NCBI GenBank assembly: GCA_020725105.1
Contig: DYFQ01000002.1
Coordinates: 47,531 to 111,530 of the forward strand
Reading direction: 5' to 3'
DNA length: 64,000 nucleotides
Source: Symbiobacterium thermophilum
GTDB lineage: Bacteria > Bacillota > Sulfobacillia > DYFQ01
Positions 44,105 to 52,782 of this stretch are shown here, one piece after another. The first letter of the stretch is position 1; every line of letters begins with the position of its first letter. The notes beneath the pieces were generated by a model that saw only the letters and a list, made by a program, of their open reading frames with translations, did no database searches and was not told where the DNA came from. The translations under genes and the position numbers were made by a program.

Positions 44105-45012
44105 CCGGGTGCTCCGGGTGGGTGACCCCCAACCCGTACCAGCCCGTGGCCTGCCGGGTGGTGGCGGCGGTCCCGGAGACGAGCGACACCGTCACCCTGA
44201 CCATCGCGCCTCCTCCCGCAACCGCCTGGCGCTTCCAGCCCGGCCAGTTCAACATGGTCTCCCTCTACGGCGTGGGTGAGGCGCCGATCTCCATCGCTTC
44301 CGACCCGGCGGACCCGGAAGGGCTCGTCCAGCACACGGTCCGCGCCGTGGGCCGGCTGACCAGGCCCCTGACCACCCTCCGGCCCGGGGACACCGTGTGG
44401 CTGCGCGGCCCCTACGGCCGCCCGTGGCCCCTGGACGCCTGGCGGTCCAGAGACCTCCTGCTGGTCACGGGCGGGCTTGGCCTGGCCCCGGTGCGGCCGG
44501 TCGTCCTGGCGGCCGGCCGGGCGCGACACCTTTTCGGCCGGATCGAGCTCTTGTACGGCGCCAGGACGCCCGGCGACCTGTTGTACCGGGACGCCTTGCA
44601 GGAGTGGGCCCGGGTGTTTGACATGACCGTCCGGGTCACCGTCGACGCGGTCCCCCCGGACCAGGTCTGGGCAGGTCCGGTCGGGGTCGTGACCCGGCTG
44701 TACGAGGCGATGACCTCCCGGCCCGGCGCCGTTGCCCTGGCCTGCGGGCCCGAACTCATGATGCGGTTCGCGCTGCAGGGCCTGCTCGACCGGGGGTTCC
44801 CCGCCAGTGACCTCTACGTTTCGCTGGAACGGCGGATGGAGTGCGGGTTCGGCCACTGCGGCCGGTGCGCGCTGGGCCCGGTCAAGGTGTGCCGGGACGG
44901 TCCGGTGTTCTGCTGGGACGAACTGGCCGGGCGGGTCTGGGTGGAGGACCAGCCCGTGCTCCAGGCGGTGGGAGGTGGGCCCCGTGGCCCGGCCGCGGCT
45001 CGCCGTACTTAA
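44101..45012 (+). CDS. hydG: Group 3b hydrogenase gamma subunit (FAD/NAD(P)-binding)
   Basis: This 303-aa protein is of the ferredoxin-NADP reductase/DHOD electron-transfer type. It has an FAD part FQPGQFNMVSLYGVGEAPIS near residue 44, an NAD(P) part LLLVTGGLGLAPVRPVV near 120, and a C-terminal [2Fe-2S] site ECGFGHCGRCALGPVKVC near 248. It passes electrons between NAD(P)H and the hydrogenase. The start GTG 44101 overlaps the hydB stop. A longer frame from 43771 is a shadow. Confidence 0.94.
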   Translation: MTGCSGWVTPNPYQPVACRVVAAVPETSDTVTLTIAPPPATAWRFQPGQFNMVSLYGVGEAPISIASDPADPEGLVQHTVRAVGRLTRPLTTLRPGDTVWLRGPYGRPWPLDAWRSRDLLLVTGGLGLAPVRPVVLAAGRARHLFGRIELLYGARTPGDLLYRDALQEWARVFDMTVRVTVDAVPPDQVWAGPVGVVTRLYEAMTSRPGAVALACGPELMMRFALQGLLDRGFPASDLYVSLERRMECGFGHCGRCALGPVKVCRDGPVFCWDELAGRVWVEDQPVLQAVGGGPRGPAAARRT

Positions 45013-45751
45013 GCTGGCCTCGTGCTCCGGCTGCCAGCTGGAACTGCTCAACGCCGAGGCGACTTTGCTGGACCTGGTCAGCGCCGTGGACCTGGCTTCC
45101 TTCCCGATGGCCCGGTCCAGGCTGGAAGAGGGCCCCTTCGACGTGGTGCTGGTGGAGGGGGCGGTGGTCTCCCACCGGGAAGAGGCGGCGCTGGAGCAGG
45201 CGCGCCGTGTAGCGGGACTGCTGGTGGCCGTGGGCGCCTGCGCCACCTGGGGTGGTCTCGTCACCTGGCGCCGGCTGGCGGGCGAGACCGCCTTTGCAGC
45301 CGCCTACCCCCATCCTGAACTGGTCCCGGCCGGGGCGATCCGCGCCGTCGGCGACGCCGTGCCGGTGGACCTGGCCGTCGGCGGCTGCCCGGCGGACCGG
45401 CGGGAGCTCCTGGAAGCCGTGGGTTGCCTGCTCGTGGGCCGGGCCCCCGAGTTGCGTTCAGGCCCCATCTGCGTCGAGTGCCGGTCGCGGGAGGTTGCCT
45501 GCCGGCTCGTCAGCTACGGGGAACCGTGCCTGGGTCCCATCACCCGGGCCGGCTGTGACGCCCTTTGCCCGTCACTGGGCAGACCCTGCAACGGCTGCCG
45601 GGGACCCGCCGATGACCCCAACGGGCCAGGGCTGGCCGAAGCCTTCCGGCGGGCCCGGATAGACGCCGAACCGGACAGCCTGGGACCCTGGGCCGTCGAA
45701 CTGATGAAGAGCCAGAGTCGGAGAAGCTGTGTCGGAGGTGACGGCCCGTGA
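44984..45751 (+). CDS. hydD: Group 3b [NiFe]-hydrogenase small (delta) subunit
   Basis: This 255-aa protein has the proximal cluster site ASCSGCQLEL (C14, C17), VGACATWGG near 80 and VGGCPADR near 130. C-terminal cysteine groups follow (CVECRSRE, GEPCLGPITRAGC, LCPSLGRPCNGC), giving three Fe-S clusters in all. GTG 44984 is chosen for the GGAGGTG site 6 bases upstream; it overlaps the hydG end by 29 bases in another frame. It has no Tat signal, so the enzyme is cytoplasmic. Confidence 0.93.
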   Translation: MARPRLAVLKLASCSGCQLELLNAEATLLDLVSAVDLASFPMARSRLEEGPFDVVLVEGAVVSHREEAALEQARRVAGLLVAVGACATWGGLVTWRRLAGETAFAAAYPHPELVPAGAIRAVGDAVPVDLAVGGCPADRRELLEAVGCLLVGRAPELRSGPICVECRSREVACRLVSYGEPCLGPITRAGCDALCPSLGRPCNGCRGPADDPNGPGLAEAFRRARIDAEPDSLGPWAVELMKSQSRRSCVGGDGP

Positions 45752-47085
45752 AGGCACGGCGCATCCGGGTGGAGCCCCTCACCAGGGTGGAGGGCGAGGG
45801 CAGCCTGGACATCGTCGCCACCCGCGGCCACATCAAGGCCCTCCGGTTGAACATCTTCGAGCCCCCCAGGCTGTTCCAGGGCTTTCTCGTCGGCCGGCCC
45901 TGGTCGGCCGTTCCCGATCTGGTGGCCCGGATCTGCGGCATCTGCCCCATGGCTCACGTGATCACCTCCGTCCAGGCCCTGGAGGACGCCCTGGGCGTCG
46001 TGCCGTCGCCGGCCACCGTCACGCTCCGGCGCCTTTTGGCCCTGGGCGGCTGGATCCAGAGCCACGCCCTCCACGTGTTCCTGCTGGCCGGCCCTGACTT
46101 CCTCGGGTGCGACGACGCGGTCGAGGCCGCAGGCCGGCACCCGGACTGGGTGCAGCGCGGGCTCGCGTTGAAGCGCCTCGGCAACGACGTGGTGGTGGCG
46201 GTGGGCGGCCGGGAGGTGCATCCCGTCACCGCGGTGGTGGGCGGGTTCACCGCCGCCCCCGACGGAGCCGGTCTGGAGGCGCTGGCCCGGCGGCTGGAGG
46301 AAGCCATCGAGCCGGCCGTCGAAACCGTCGGGGAGGTGGCTGGTTTCCGCCGGCCGGCGCTCGACCGGGCGACGACCCACGCGGCTCTGGTGGACGCCGG
46401 CAGCTACGCCGTGAACACCGGCCGCTGGACCACGACCGGAGGGCTGCGGGTGACCGCCAGGGAGTACCGCAAGGCCGTCGAGGAGGTCCAGGTCCCCCAC
46501 TCCAACGCGCTGCACTCCCGGCTCCGGGAGGGCGGGGGAAGTTTCGCGGTGGGACCTCTCCCCCGCCTGAACCTGAACGCCGGGCGGCTGGGGCCCGAGG
46601 CCCGGGCGGCGCTGGAGGAAAGCGGGCTTCGACTACCTTCTTTCAACCCTTTCGACAGCATCGTGGTCCGGGCCGTGGAACTGGTAGAGGCGCTGGCCGG
46701 CGCCGCCCGTTGCTGCCGGGAACTGGCCGGCCAGCCGGACCTGGCCCGGGCAGTCCGCCCGGTGGAAGCGCCCACGCGGGACGGGTGGGGTGCGTCATTG
46801 ACCGAAGCCCCGCGGGGCACGCTGTATCACGCGTACGAACTGGACAGGGAAGGCCGGGTGGCCACGGCCGACATCACGCCCCCCACGGCCCAGAACCTCC
46901 GCCACATGGAACTTGACCTCTGGGCCCACCTGCCGCCGCTGCTGGCGGAGGGACAGGAGCGGCTAACCAGGCAGGCCGAGATGGTCATCCGCAGCTACGA
47001 CCCGTGCATCTCCTGCGCCACCCACTTCCTGAAGCTGCGGCTGGTCGAGGCGGCGGCGGACGAGGAGACAGCCTTGCATGCATGA
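45748..47085 (+). CDS. hydA: Group 3b [NiFe]-hydrogenase large (alpha) subunit
   Basis: This 445-aa catalytic subunit has the L1 motif LVARICGICPMAH (C63, C66) and L2 motif DPCISCATH (C420, C423, H426), with a 19-residue tail after the histidine for protease removal. RVEPLTRVEGEGSLDI opens the chain. It makes or consumes H2 with NAD(P)H through HydG; enzymes of this class can also reduce sulfur. The start GTG 45748 overlaps hydD (GTGA). The window holds no obvious group 3b-type maturation protease, only the HycI-like one. Confidence 0.96.
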   Translation: MKARRIRVEPLTRVEGEGSLDIVATRGHIKALRLNIFEPPRLFQGFLVGRPWSAVPDLVARICGICPMAHVITSVQALEDALGVVPSPATVTLRRLLALGGWIQSHALHVFLLAGPDFLGCDDAVEAAGRHPDWVQRGLALKRLGNDVVVAVGGREVHPVTAVVGGFTAAPDGAGLEALARRLEEAIEPAVETVGEVAGFRRPALDRATTHAALVDAGSYAVNTGRWTTTGGLRVTAREYRKAVEEVQVPHSNALHSRLREGGGSFAVGPLPRLNLNAGRLGPEARAALEESGLRLPSFNPFDSIVVRAVELVEALAGAARCCRELAGQPDLARAVRPVEAPTRDGWGASLTEAPRGTLYHAYELDREGRVATADITPPTAQNLRHMELDLWAHLPPLLAEGQERLTRQAEMVIRSYDPCISCATHFLKLRLVEAAADEETALHA

Positions 47086-47434
47086 ACTAGGCCTGATGGA
47101 ACGGATCGTCGCCCTGATCGTCCGGGACGCGACGCCACGCGGCATCCGGCGGGTGACCGACGTGTCGGTGGCCCTCGGCGCCGTGTCCCACGTCACACCG
47201 GAAGCCGCCCGGTCGGCCTTCGAGATCGTCAGCGCCGGCACCATCTGCCAGGGCGCCAGGCTTCACGCGAAGCCGGAACCCCTTGAGGGCTGGTGCCCCC
47301 GCTGCCGGGCGACGCGGCGGCCCGACCCGGGGGATCTGTCCTGCCCCCGGTGCGGGGGCGCGGTGGAGGTCCCGGAGGGAGCGTCAGGGATCCGCCTCCT
47401 GTCCTACGAGGGCGAGGGGCCGGAGGAGGGCTAG
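47078..47434 (+). CDS. hypA: Hydrogenase nickel-insertion protein HypA
   Basis: This 118-aa protein begins with the nickel-binding [11 protein letters not shown] and has the zinc site WCPRC (near 71-75) and CPRCGG (near 90), with the usual [15 protein letters not shown] core. With HypB it delivers nickel to hydrogenase large subunits. The start ATG 47078 overlaps the hydA end by 8 bases. No other hyp genes are in the window. The stop overlaps the convergent kbl stop on a shared CTAG. Confidence 0.96.
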   Translation: MHELGLMERIVALIVRDATPRGIRRVTDVSVALGAVSHVTPEAARSAFEIVSAGTICQGARLHAKPEPLEGWCPRCRATRRPDPGDLSCPRCGGAVEVPEGASGIRLLSYEGEGPEEG

Positions 47435-48636
47435 ATCAGGTGCATGGCCCGGCCCACCTGGTCAAAGACGTCCAGGGCGAAGTCAAGGTCCGCCCGGGAG
47501 TGGCCGGCCGAGATCATGGCCCGGATCCGGGCCTTGCCCCGGGGCACGGTCGGGAAGCCGATGGCCTGGGCAAAGACCCCAGCCTCGAAGAGCCGCCGGC
47601 TGAAGGCGGACGCCCGCTCCGCCTCGCCGATCATCACCGGGGTGATCGGCGTCTGGCTCCGCCCGGTGTCGAAGCCGAGTTCCCGCAAGCGTGTCTTGAA
47701 GTAACGGGCGTTGTCCCACAACCGTCGGACCAGGCTGTCGTCGGCCGCCAAGAGTTCCACGGCGGCCAGGTTGGCCGCCACGTCGGCGGGGGTCAGGGCC
47801 GAACTGAAGATGAAGGGCCGGCCGCGCTGCTTGAGGTACTCCACCAGCGCGGCGGACCCGGCCACGAAGCCACCCATCACGCCCAGGGCCTTGGACAGGG
47901 TGCCCACCTCCACGTGCACCCGGCCGTGCAGCCCGAAATGATCCACCACGCCGCGTCCGTGGGAGCCGAGCACCCCTTCGCCGTGGGCGTCGTCCACCAT
48001 CAGGATGGCGCCGTGGGCTGCGGCCAGGTCGGCCAGTTCGGGCAGGGGCGCGATATCCCCGTCCATGCTGAACACGCCGTCGGTGATGACCAGCTTGCGG
48101 CCGGGGCGGTCCCGATCCTCCTCGAGCAGCGCCGCCAGGCCCTGGGGGTCACAGTGGGGGTAGACCCGGATGGGGGCCCGGCTGAGCCGGCAGCCGTCGA
48201 TGATGCTGGCGTGGTTCAACTCGTCGGAGTAGATGACGTCGTCCTTGCCCACCAGCGCCGGGATGACGGCCAGGTTGGCCTTGAAACCCGACTGGAACAC
48301 CACCGTGGCCTCGGTACCCTTGAAGGCGGCCAGCCGCCGCTCCAGGTCCTGGTGCAGGCTCATGGTGCCGGCGATGGAGCGGACGGCTCCGGGCCCGACG
48401 CCGAACCGTTCCACGGCCTCGCAGGCCGCCTGCCGCAGCTTCGGGTGGTTGGCAAGGCCCAGGTAGTTGTTGGAGCACAGGTTCAGGACCTGGCGCCCCT
48501 CGATGCGGACCCAGGGCCCCTGGGGCCCTTCCAGCACCCGGATGACGTTGTACAGCCCGGCTTCTTTCAGGCGCTCCAGTTCGTCGGCCAGAAAGGCCAG
48601 GGCGTCCTGCTTACCCGTGGACGGTGACGGGCACAC
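47431..48636 (-). CDS. kbl: Glycine C-acetyltransferase (2-amino-3-ketobutyrate CoA ligase)
   Basis: This 401-aa alpha-oxoamine synthase has the PLP lysine in [13 protein letters not shown] near residue 247, a glycine-binding [14 protein letters not shown] near 52, and [10 protein letters not shown] near 217. It splits 2-amino-3-ketobutyrate with CoA into glycine and acetyl-CoA. It directly follows tdh, overlapping it by 26 bases (start GTG 48636), and the two form the threonine-to-glycine pathway. A related KAPA synthase (BioF) role is less likely in this setting. Confidence 0.95.
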   Translation of the reverse strand: MCPSPSTGKQDALAFLADELERLKEAGLYNVIRVLEGPQGPWVRIEGRQVLNLCSNNYLGLANHPKLRQAACEAVERFGVGPGAVRSIAGTMSLHQDLERRLAAFKGTEATVVFQSGFKANLAVIPALVGKDDVIYSDELNHASIIDGCRLSRAPIRVYPHCDPQGLAALLEEDRDRPGRKLVITDGVFSMDGDIAPLPELADLAAAHGAILMVDDAHGEGVLGSHGRGVVDHFGLHGRVHVEVGTLSKALGVMGGFVAGSAALVEYLKQRGRPFIFSSALTPADVAANLAAVELLAADDSLVRRLWDNARYFKTRLRELGFDTGRSQTPITPVMIGEAERASAFSRRLFEAGVFAQAIGFPTVPRGKARIRAMISAGHSRADLDFALDVFDQVGRAMHLI

Positions 48637-49732
48637 GTGACTCTTCCTCCCTTACCGGCCGCTCCACGTCGTCCAGTTCCGCCGGGACCCCGTCCACCCA
48701 GAGGACGATCTTGCCGCAGGCGCCGGCGGACATGAGTTCCATCGCCTCGGCGAAGGCCTCCAGGGGAAACTGGTGGGTCAGGGCGGGAGTGACGTCCAGC
48801 TCGCCTGAGGCCAGCAGGGACCGGACGCGGTACCAGGTTTCGAACATCTTCCGACCGGTGATGCCGTACACGGTCAGGGCCTTGAAGATCACCAGCCGGT
48901 TGAGGTCGACCTCCACCGGACTCCGGTACAGGCCCAGCAGCGACACCCGGCCTCCCGGGGTCACGGCCTCGAGCCCCTGGGCCAGCGCCCCCGGATGCCC
49001 GGAGAACTCGGCGAAGACCTCGACCCCGTCGCCGCCGGTGAGCGCCCTCACCGCCTCCACCACCGCTTCCCGCCCGGGGTTGAGGGTCGTGGTCGCCCCG
49101 AGGCTCCTGGCAAGCCGCAGGCGGTAGTCGTTGACGTCCGTGGCGATGATGGGAAACGCCCCGGCCGCCCGGGCCACGGCAATGCCGAGCAGTCCCGCCG
49201 GTCCGCAGCCGGTGATCAGGAGGGACTTGCCGGTCACCGGCTCGGCAAGGACGGTGTCGACGGCGTTGCCCAGCGGTTCCTGGACCGAAGCCACGGCCGG
49301 GGGCAGGTCGGGGTCGTTCTTCCACACGACCGCGGCGGGAAGCTTCACGTACTCGGCGAAGCAGCCGTCGGTATGGACCCCGAGGATCCGCATGTTCTGG
49401 CAGACGTGCATCCGGCCGGTGCGGCACTGCAGGCACTCGCCGCAGGGCAGGTGGGTCTCGGCCGAGACGAAGTCGCCTACCCCGACGGACCGGACCTGCC
49501 GCCCCACCTCCACCACGTGACCGGCGAGTTCGTGGCCGATCACCTGTGGTGGCCGGATGGTCGCCTGGGACCACTCGTCCCACTCGTAGATGTGCCGGTC
49601 GGTGCCGCAGATGGAAGTGACCTTGACCTTGACCAGCACGTCGTCGGGACCGATGGTGGGTACCGGAACGCGTTGCAGCTCGAGACCGGGGGCCGGGCGT
49701 GGCTTGACCACCGCCCTCATCTGTGCTCCCAT
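48611..49732 (-). CDS. tdh: L-threonine 3-dehydrogenase
   Basis: This 373-aa zinc-dependent medium-chain dehydrogenase has the catalytic [15 protein letters not shown] segment near residue 40, structural zinc cysteines [15 protein letters not shown] near 97, and the NAD-binding [18 protein letters not shown] near 178. It oxidises threonine to 2-amino-3-ketobutyrate. Start ATG 49732 (GAGGGG 7 bases upstream) or ATG 49720 (GGGAG 5 bases upstream) are both possible. A continuous upstream frame exists but looks non-coding. Confidence 0.94.
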   Translation of the reverse strand: MGAQMRAVVKPRPAPGLELQRVPVPTIGPDDVLVKVKVTSICGTDRHIYEWDEWSQATIRPPQVIGHELAGHVVEVGRQVRSVGVGDFVSAETHLPCGECLQCRTGRMHVCQNMRILGVHTDGCFAEYVKLPAAVVWKNDPDLPPAVASVQEPLGNAVDTVLAEPVTGKSLLITGCGPAGLLGIAVARAAGAFPIIATDVNDYRLRLARSLGATTTLNPGREAVVEAVRALTGGDGVEVFAEFSGHPGALAQGLEAVTPGGRVSLLGLYRSPVEVDLNRLVIFKALTVYGITGRKMFETWYRVRSLLASGELDVTPALTHQFPLEAFAEAMELMSAGACGKIVLWVDGVPAELDDVERPVREEESRVPVTVHG

Positions 49733-49743
49733 GGCCAGTCCCC

Positions 49744-49839
49744 TCAGCAGACGTGGACCGCCAGCACGCGGTACTGGTGGTCCTCCGGGTCCTTCACCGG
49801 AGCGCCGGGTACTTCGGCGACGCGCAGCCGCGGCGCCAT
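49744..49839 (-). CDS. Possible small ORF upstream of tdh
   Basis: On the minus strand an open frame of about 50 codons ends at TGA 49744, 11 bases before tdh. Its codons are GC-rich at the third position and the translated text looks protein-like (APRLRVAEVPGAPVKDPEDH). The only ATG gives 31 residues; the open part upstream of it has no usual start. It may be a real small gene with a rare start or a decayed remnant. Function unknown. Confidence 0.3.
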   Translation of the reverse strand: MAPRLRVAEVPGAPVKDPEDHQYRVLAVHVC

Positions 49840-50185
49840 GTGGTAGAAGCCGAAGCTCTCCGAACGTAGGGTGGCCAGACCAGTAACCTGCCATCACCTT
49901 TCCGGGTCGCGCCCGCGCGCCCCGCGCCGGGTATTCGACGGGCGAGCGGCCCTCTTCCTGCCACGGCCCGCGGGCGGGCGGACCATCCGCGGTCAAGGGG
50001 GAGGGACGGCGGCGCGGCGCACCGAACCCGTCGCCCAGCAACGGAGAGGGGCGATCTTTTCCCGGAACTGGAGACGACTCCTCCCTCCGCCCCGAGCGGT
50101 TCGGGCGGCTAGCGGCGGGCCCGTGTAAAATGGAGCCGGGAGGGGCCTGCCGGCGGGCGGCCCCGGCCCGGCGGGAGGAATGGCC
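49840..50185. other. Divergent intergenic region between tdh and moaD-like genes
   Basis: No complete gene is supported in these about 345 bases. The sequence is GC-rich, with a TAAAAT -10-like element at 50126-50131 on the plus strand about 55 bases before the moaD-like start, and a GGGAGGA ribosome site at the end. Reading frames crossing it have biased, non-coding composition. Confidence 0.4.
50126..50131 (+). promoter_or_regulatory. Possible -10 of the moaD-like gene
   Basis: TAAAAT stands out in a GC-rich stretch 55 bases before the start. Only a poor TTCGGG lies in the -35 region, with 20-base spacing, so the call is weak. Confidence 0.3.
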
Positions 50186-50470
50186 ATGCGGGTGCGGCTG
50201 TACGCGCGGTTTCGAGAACTGTCCGGCGGGCGGGAGCGGCAGGTAGACGTGGAGCCCAGCGCCAGCGTCCGCCAGGCCGTGGCCGCGCTCATCCGGCAGG
50301 TGCCCGACCTGGGCCCGGAGCTCTTTGACGAGCAGGGCAACCTCCTGCCCTTCGTCGGCGCCTTCCTCAACGGCCGGGACGTGAGGCACCTGGACGGCGG
50401 CCTGGACACCCCGCTGCGGAACGGCGACGAACTGGCCCTCTTCCCGCCCGTGGCGGGCGGGCGCCGGTGA
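50186..50470 (+). CDS. MoaD/ThiS-family sulfur carrier protein
   Basis: This 94-aa beta-grasp protein has MRVRLYARFRELSGGRER at the start, NGRDVRHLDG near 62 and the LFPPVAGG end typical of MoaD. Two arginines follow the diglycine (G91, G92, R93, R94), whereas the family normally ends at Gly-Gly for activation as thiocarboxylate. ATG 50186 has GGAGGA 6 bases upstream; ATG 50180 abuts it. Divergence from the aldehyde:ferredoxin oxidoreductase region suggests a role in tungsto- or molybdopterin synthesis (inference). Confidence 0.9.
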   Translation: MRVRLYARFRELSGGRERQVDVEPSASVRQAVAALIRQVPDLGPELFDEQGNLLPFVGAFLNGRDVRHLDGGLDTPLRNGDELALFPPVAGGRR

Positions 50471-50724
50471 GCCGCCGGCAGGTGGTGAGGTTCCGCGGCG
50501 TCCCCGCCTGGGCCGTCCGGGACGCCCTGCTGGCCCTGGGGGGACGGCCGGGGCCTGACGGAAACGTCGAGGGCCCGGGCTGGCGGGCCGAACTGGAGAC
50601 CACGCAGGTCAGCGTGGGATCTCTCTCCCTCGCCGAGGTTTCCGTCGCCCTCGCGGGCCCGCAAGAGCTGGTTGTTTGCACGCTTGACGCCCTGCGCCGG
50701 AAACTGATGCGGACCGGCGGCTGA
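50467..50724 (+). CDS. Small hypothetical protein coupled to the MoaD-like gene
   Basis: This 85-aa soluble protein starts at GTG 50467 in a GTGA overlap with the moaD-like gene. It has probable strands around VVRFRGV, WRAELETTQVSVGSLSL and AEVSVALAG, and a basic C-terminal helix LDALRRKLMRTGG. It is not recognised with certainty; it could relate to the small domain that follows MoaD in some thermophile proteins. A role in pterin cofactor assembly is inferred only from coupling. Confidence 0.7.
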   Translation: MSRRQVVRFRGVPAWAVRDALLALGGRPGPDGNVEGPGWRAELETTQVSVGSLSLAEVSVALAGPQELVVCTLDALRRKLMRTGG

Positions 50725-50794
50725 CGCCGGCCCGCATCCGACCTTCCAGGCCTGGCCCGCCCGGGCCGGCCGTCGCCGGCCCGGAAGGACGCCG

Positions 50795-52597
50795 CTAGAC
50801 GATACCCAGTTCCTTCAGCTTGGCCTCGGGCACCACGCCGTCCTTCCAGCCCCGGGCGGCGTAGTACTCGGCCAGCATGTCGTCGAGTTCGCACACCGAA
50901 CCCGAAGCGGCCCCCGTGCCGGGCTCCTTGAGGAAGCGCGGCGGCAGGCTGTCGTGGGCCCGGCCGAACCCGTTCTGGTTATTGTAGTAGCGCTCCAGGT
51001 TGTAGATGCGCTCGCCGGTACGCAGCACGTCCTCGGCGGTGATCCTGACCCCGGTCATGGCCGAGCACAGCGCCGCGTACTCCTCGGCGCCTACCGCGAA
51101 AGCCGAGAACTTGCAGATGTTCATGGAGTCGGAGAAGGCGTGCAGGTCCTGGAAGATCTTGAGCAGCGGGCCCTTGCCCTTCCAGGCCAGCGGGTCCGTC
51201 TTCTCCGGGATCCCCAGCACCTCCGAGGCCGGTGTGTAACCCCGGAGGTGGCAGGCGCCCCGGTTGGAGGTGGCGTACCCCAGGCCCATCCCCTTCAGGC
51301 CGCGGGGATCGTAGGCCGGGATGGCCATTCCCTTGCAGTGCATGGCCAGGTTCTCGTCACCGAAGGCCCTGGCCGCCCGCAGCGCGCCGCCGGCCAGGTG
51401 CTTGCCCAGGCCCTCGCCGCGCGCCGCCTGGTGGGTCAGCCGGACCATGGTCTCGCCGTCCCCCCACGGCACCGGCTCCTCGATGAGCCCGCGCTCGGCC
51501 GCTTCCATCGCCACCGAGAGGCAGTTGCCGAACTCGATGGTGTCCATGCCGTAGTCGTTGCACAGGTAGATCAGGTGCGCGATGGTGGCCCGGTCGCCGT
51601 TGCCGCAGTTACCGCCGAGAGCCCATGCCGACTCGTACTCGAAGCTCTCCATGCGGAGCTTGTTGCCGTCCAGGTCGACCTCGACTTCCTTCTTGCAGGC
51701 CACCGGACAGGCGTGGCACGTGGGGTCGGCCACCAGGACGTGCTCCTTGACGGCCTCACCGCTGATCTGGTCGGCCTTCTCGAAGTTGGTGGTCTTGGAA
51801 TTGCGGGTGGGCAGCGCGCCGATCTCGTTGATCACGTTCATCAGGACGTTGGTGCCGTACACGGACAGGCCGCCCTTGCGGGGACCGGTCACCCCGGACT
51901 CGTTGATGAGCTGCAGTTCCTTGTTGACGGCGTCGCGGAAGGCGTCGGCGTCGGCCGGCCGGGCCATGCCCTTGTCGGTGGCCTTGACGACGATGGCCTT
52001 CAGGTTCTTGGAACCCGCCACGCAGCCGGTGCCGCCGCGGCCCGCCGCCCGGTCCTGCTCGTTCATCCAGTTGGCGAAGCGGACCCCGTTCTCGCCGGCC
52101 GGACCGATGGCCATCACGCTGACGTCCCTGCCGCCGTGGGCCTCCGTCAGGAGCTTGACGGTCTCGTGGACGCCCCTGCCCCAGACGTGGGACGCGTCAC
52201 GGAGTTCCACCTTGCCGTCCTCGCAGAAGACGTAGACGGGCTTGGCGCTCTTGCCCTTGAAGACCAGGCCGTCGAAGCCGGCCCACTTGAGCCTGGCTCC
52301 GGACCAGCCGCCCATGTGGGAGTCAACCACGGTGCCGGTCAGCGGGGACTTGGTCACAAAGGCGATCCGTCCCGACATCTGTGCCCTGGTACCCACCAGG
52401 GGCCCGGTCATGGCACAGAGGATGTTGTCCGGCGACAGCGGGTCCACGCCGGGCCCGTTGTCGGTGACCAGCTTCACCCCCATGCCTCGACCGCCGACGT
52501 ACTTCCTGGCCAGGTCCTCGTCAACACCTTGGTACGTTACCGCCCCAGCGCTCAGGTCGATCCAGGCGATGCGGTTGGCGTAGCCCGGTAGGGCCAT
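50795..52597 (-). CDS. Tungsten-type aldehyde:ferredoxin oxidoreductase
   Basis: This 600-aa protein has normal AOR length and motifs: an N-terminal GYANRIAWIDLS, the RKYVGGRGMGVKL block near 31, GRGGTGCVAGSKNLKAIVV near 190, and the [4Fe-4S] ligands DPTCHACPVAC (about 289-300) with a distant NICKF near 494. It oxidises aldehydes to acids with ferredoxin, or acids to aldehydes in reverse, using a bis-pterin tungsten centre. The start ATG 52597 has GGGAGG upstream. Electrons on ferredoxin could feed the group 4 hydrogenase (inference). Confidence 0.95.
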   Translation of the reverse strand: MALPGYANRIAWIDLSAGAVTYQGVDEDLARKYVGGRGMGVKLVTDNGPGVDPLSPDNILCAMTGPLVGTRAQMSGRIAFVTKSPLTGTVVDSHMGGWSGARLKWAGFDGLVFKGKSAKPVYVFCEDGKVELRDASHVWGRGVHETVKLLTEAHGGRDVSVMAIGPAGENGVRFANWMNEQDRAAGRGGTGCVAGSKNLKAIVVKATDKGMARPADADAFRDAVNKELQLINESGVTGPRKGGLSVYGTNVLMNVINEIGALPTRNSKTTNFEKADQISGEAVKEHVLVADPTCHACPVACKKEVEVDLDGNKLRMESFEYESAWALGGNCGNGDRATIAHLIYLCNDYGMDTIEFGNCLSVAMEAAERGLIEEPVPWGDGETMVRLTHQAARGEGLGKHLAGGALRAARAFGDENLAMHCKGMAIPAYDPRGLKGMGLGYATSNRGACHLRGYTPASEVLGIPEKTDPLAWKGKGPLLKIFQDLHAFSDSMNICKFSAFAVGAEEYAALCSAMTGVRITAEDVLRTGERIYNLERYYNNQNGFGRAHDSLPPRFLKEPGTGAASGSVCELDDMLAEYYAARGWKDGVVPEAKLKELGIV

Positions 52598-52782
52598 GGA
52601 CGGGAGCCTCCCTTCTTCCCTTTGCCCGCATGACAGCGTTCCGCCGGGTGGCGGGACGGGCGCCGTGGTCTGGCAGGAGGGTGGTGTCGGCCCGCCACCG
52701 TCAGATGGGAATACGAACCTTGGGGGGTAAATACGCCGGGGTTAAAGGATAGTCCTTCCGGGTCGAGGCCGGCGCGGCGAAA

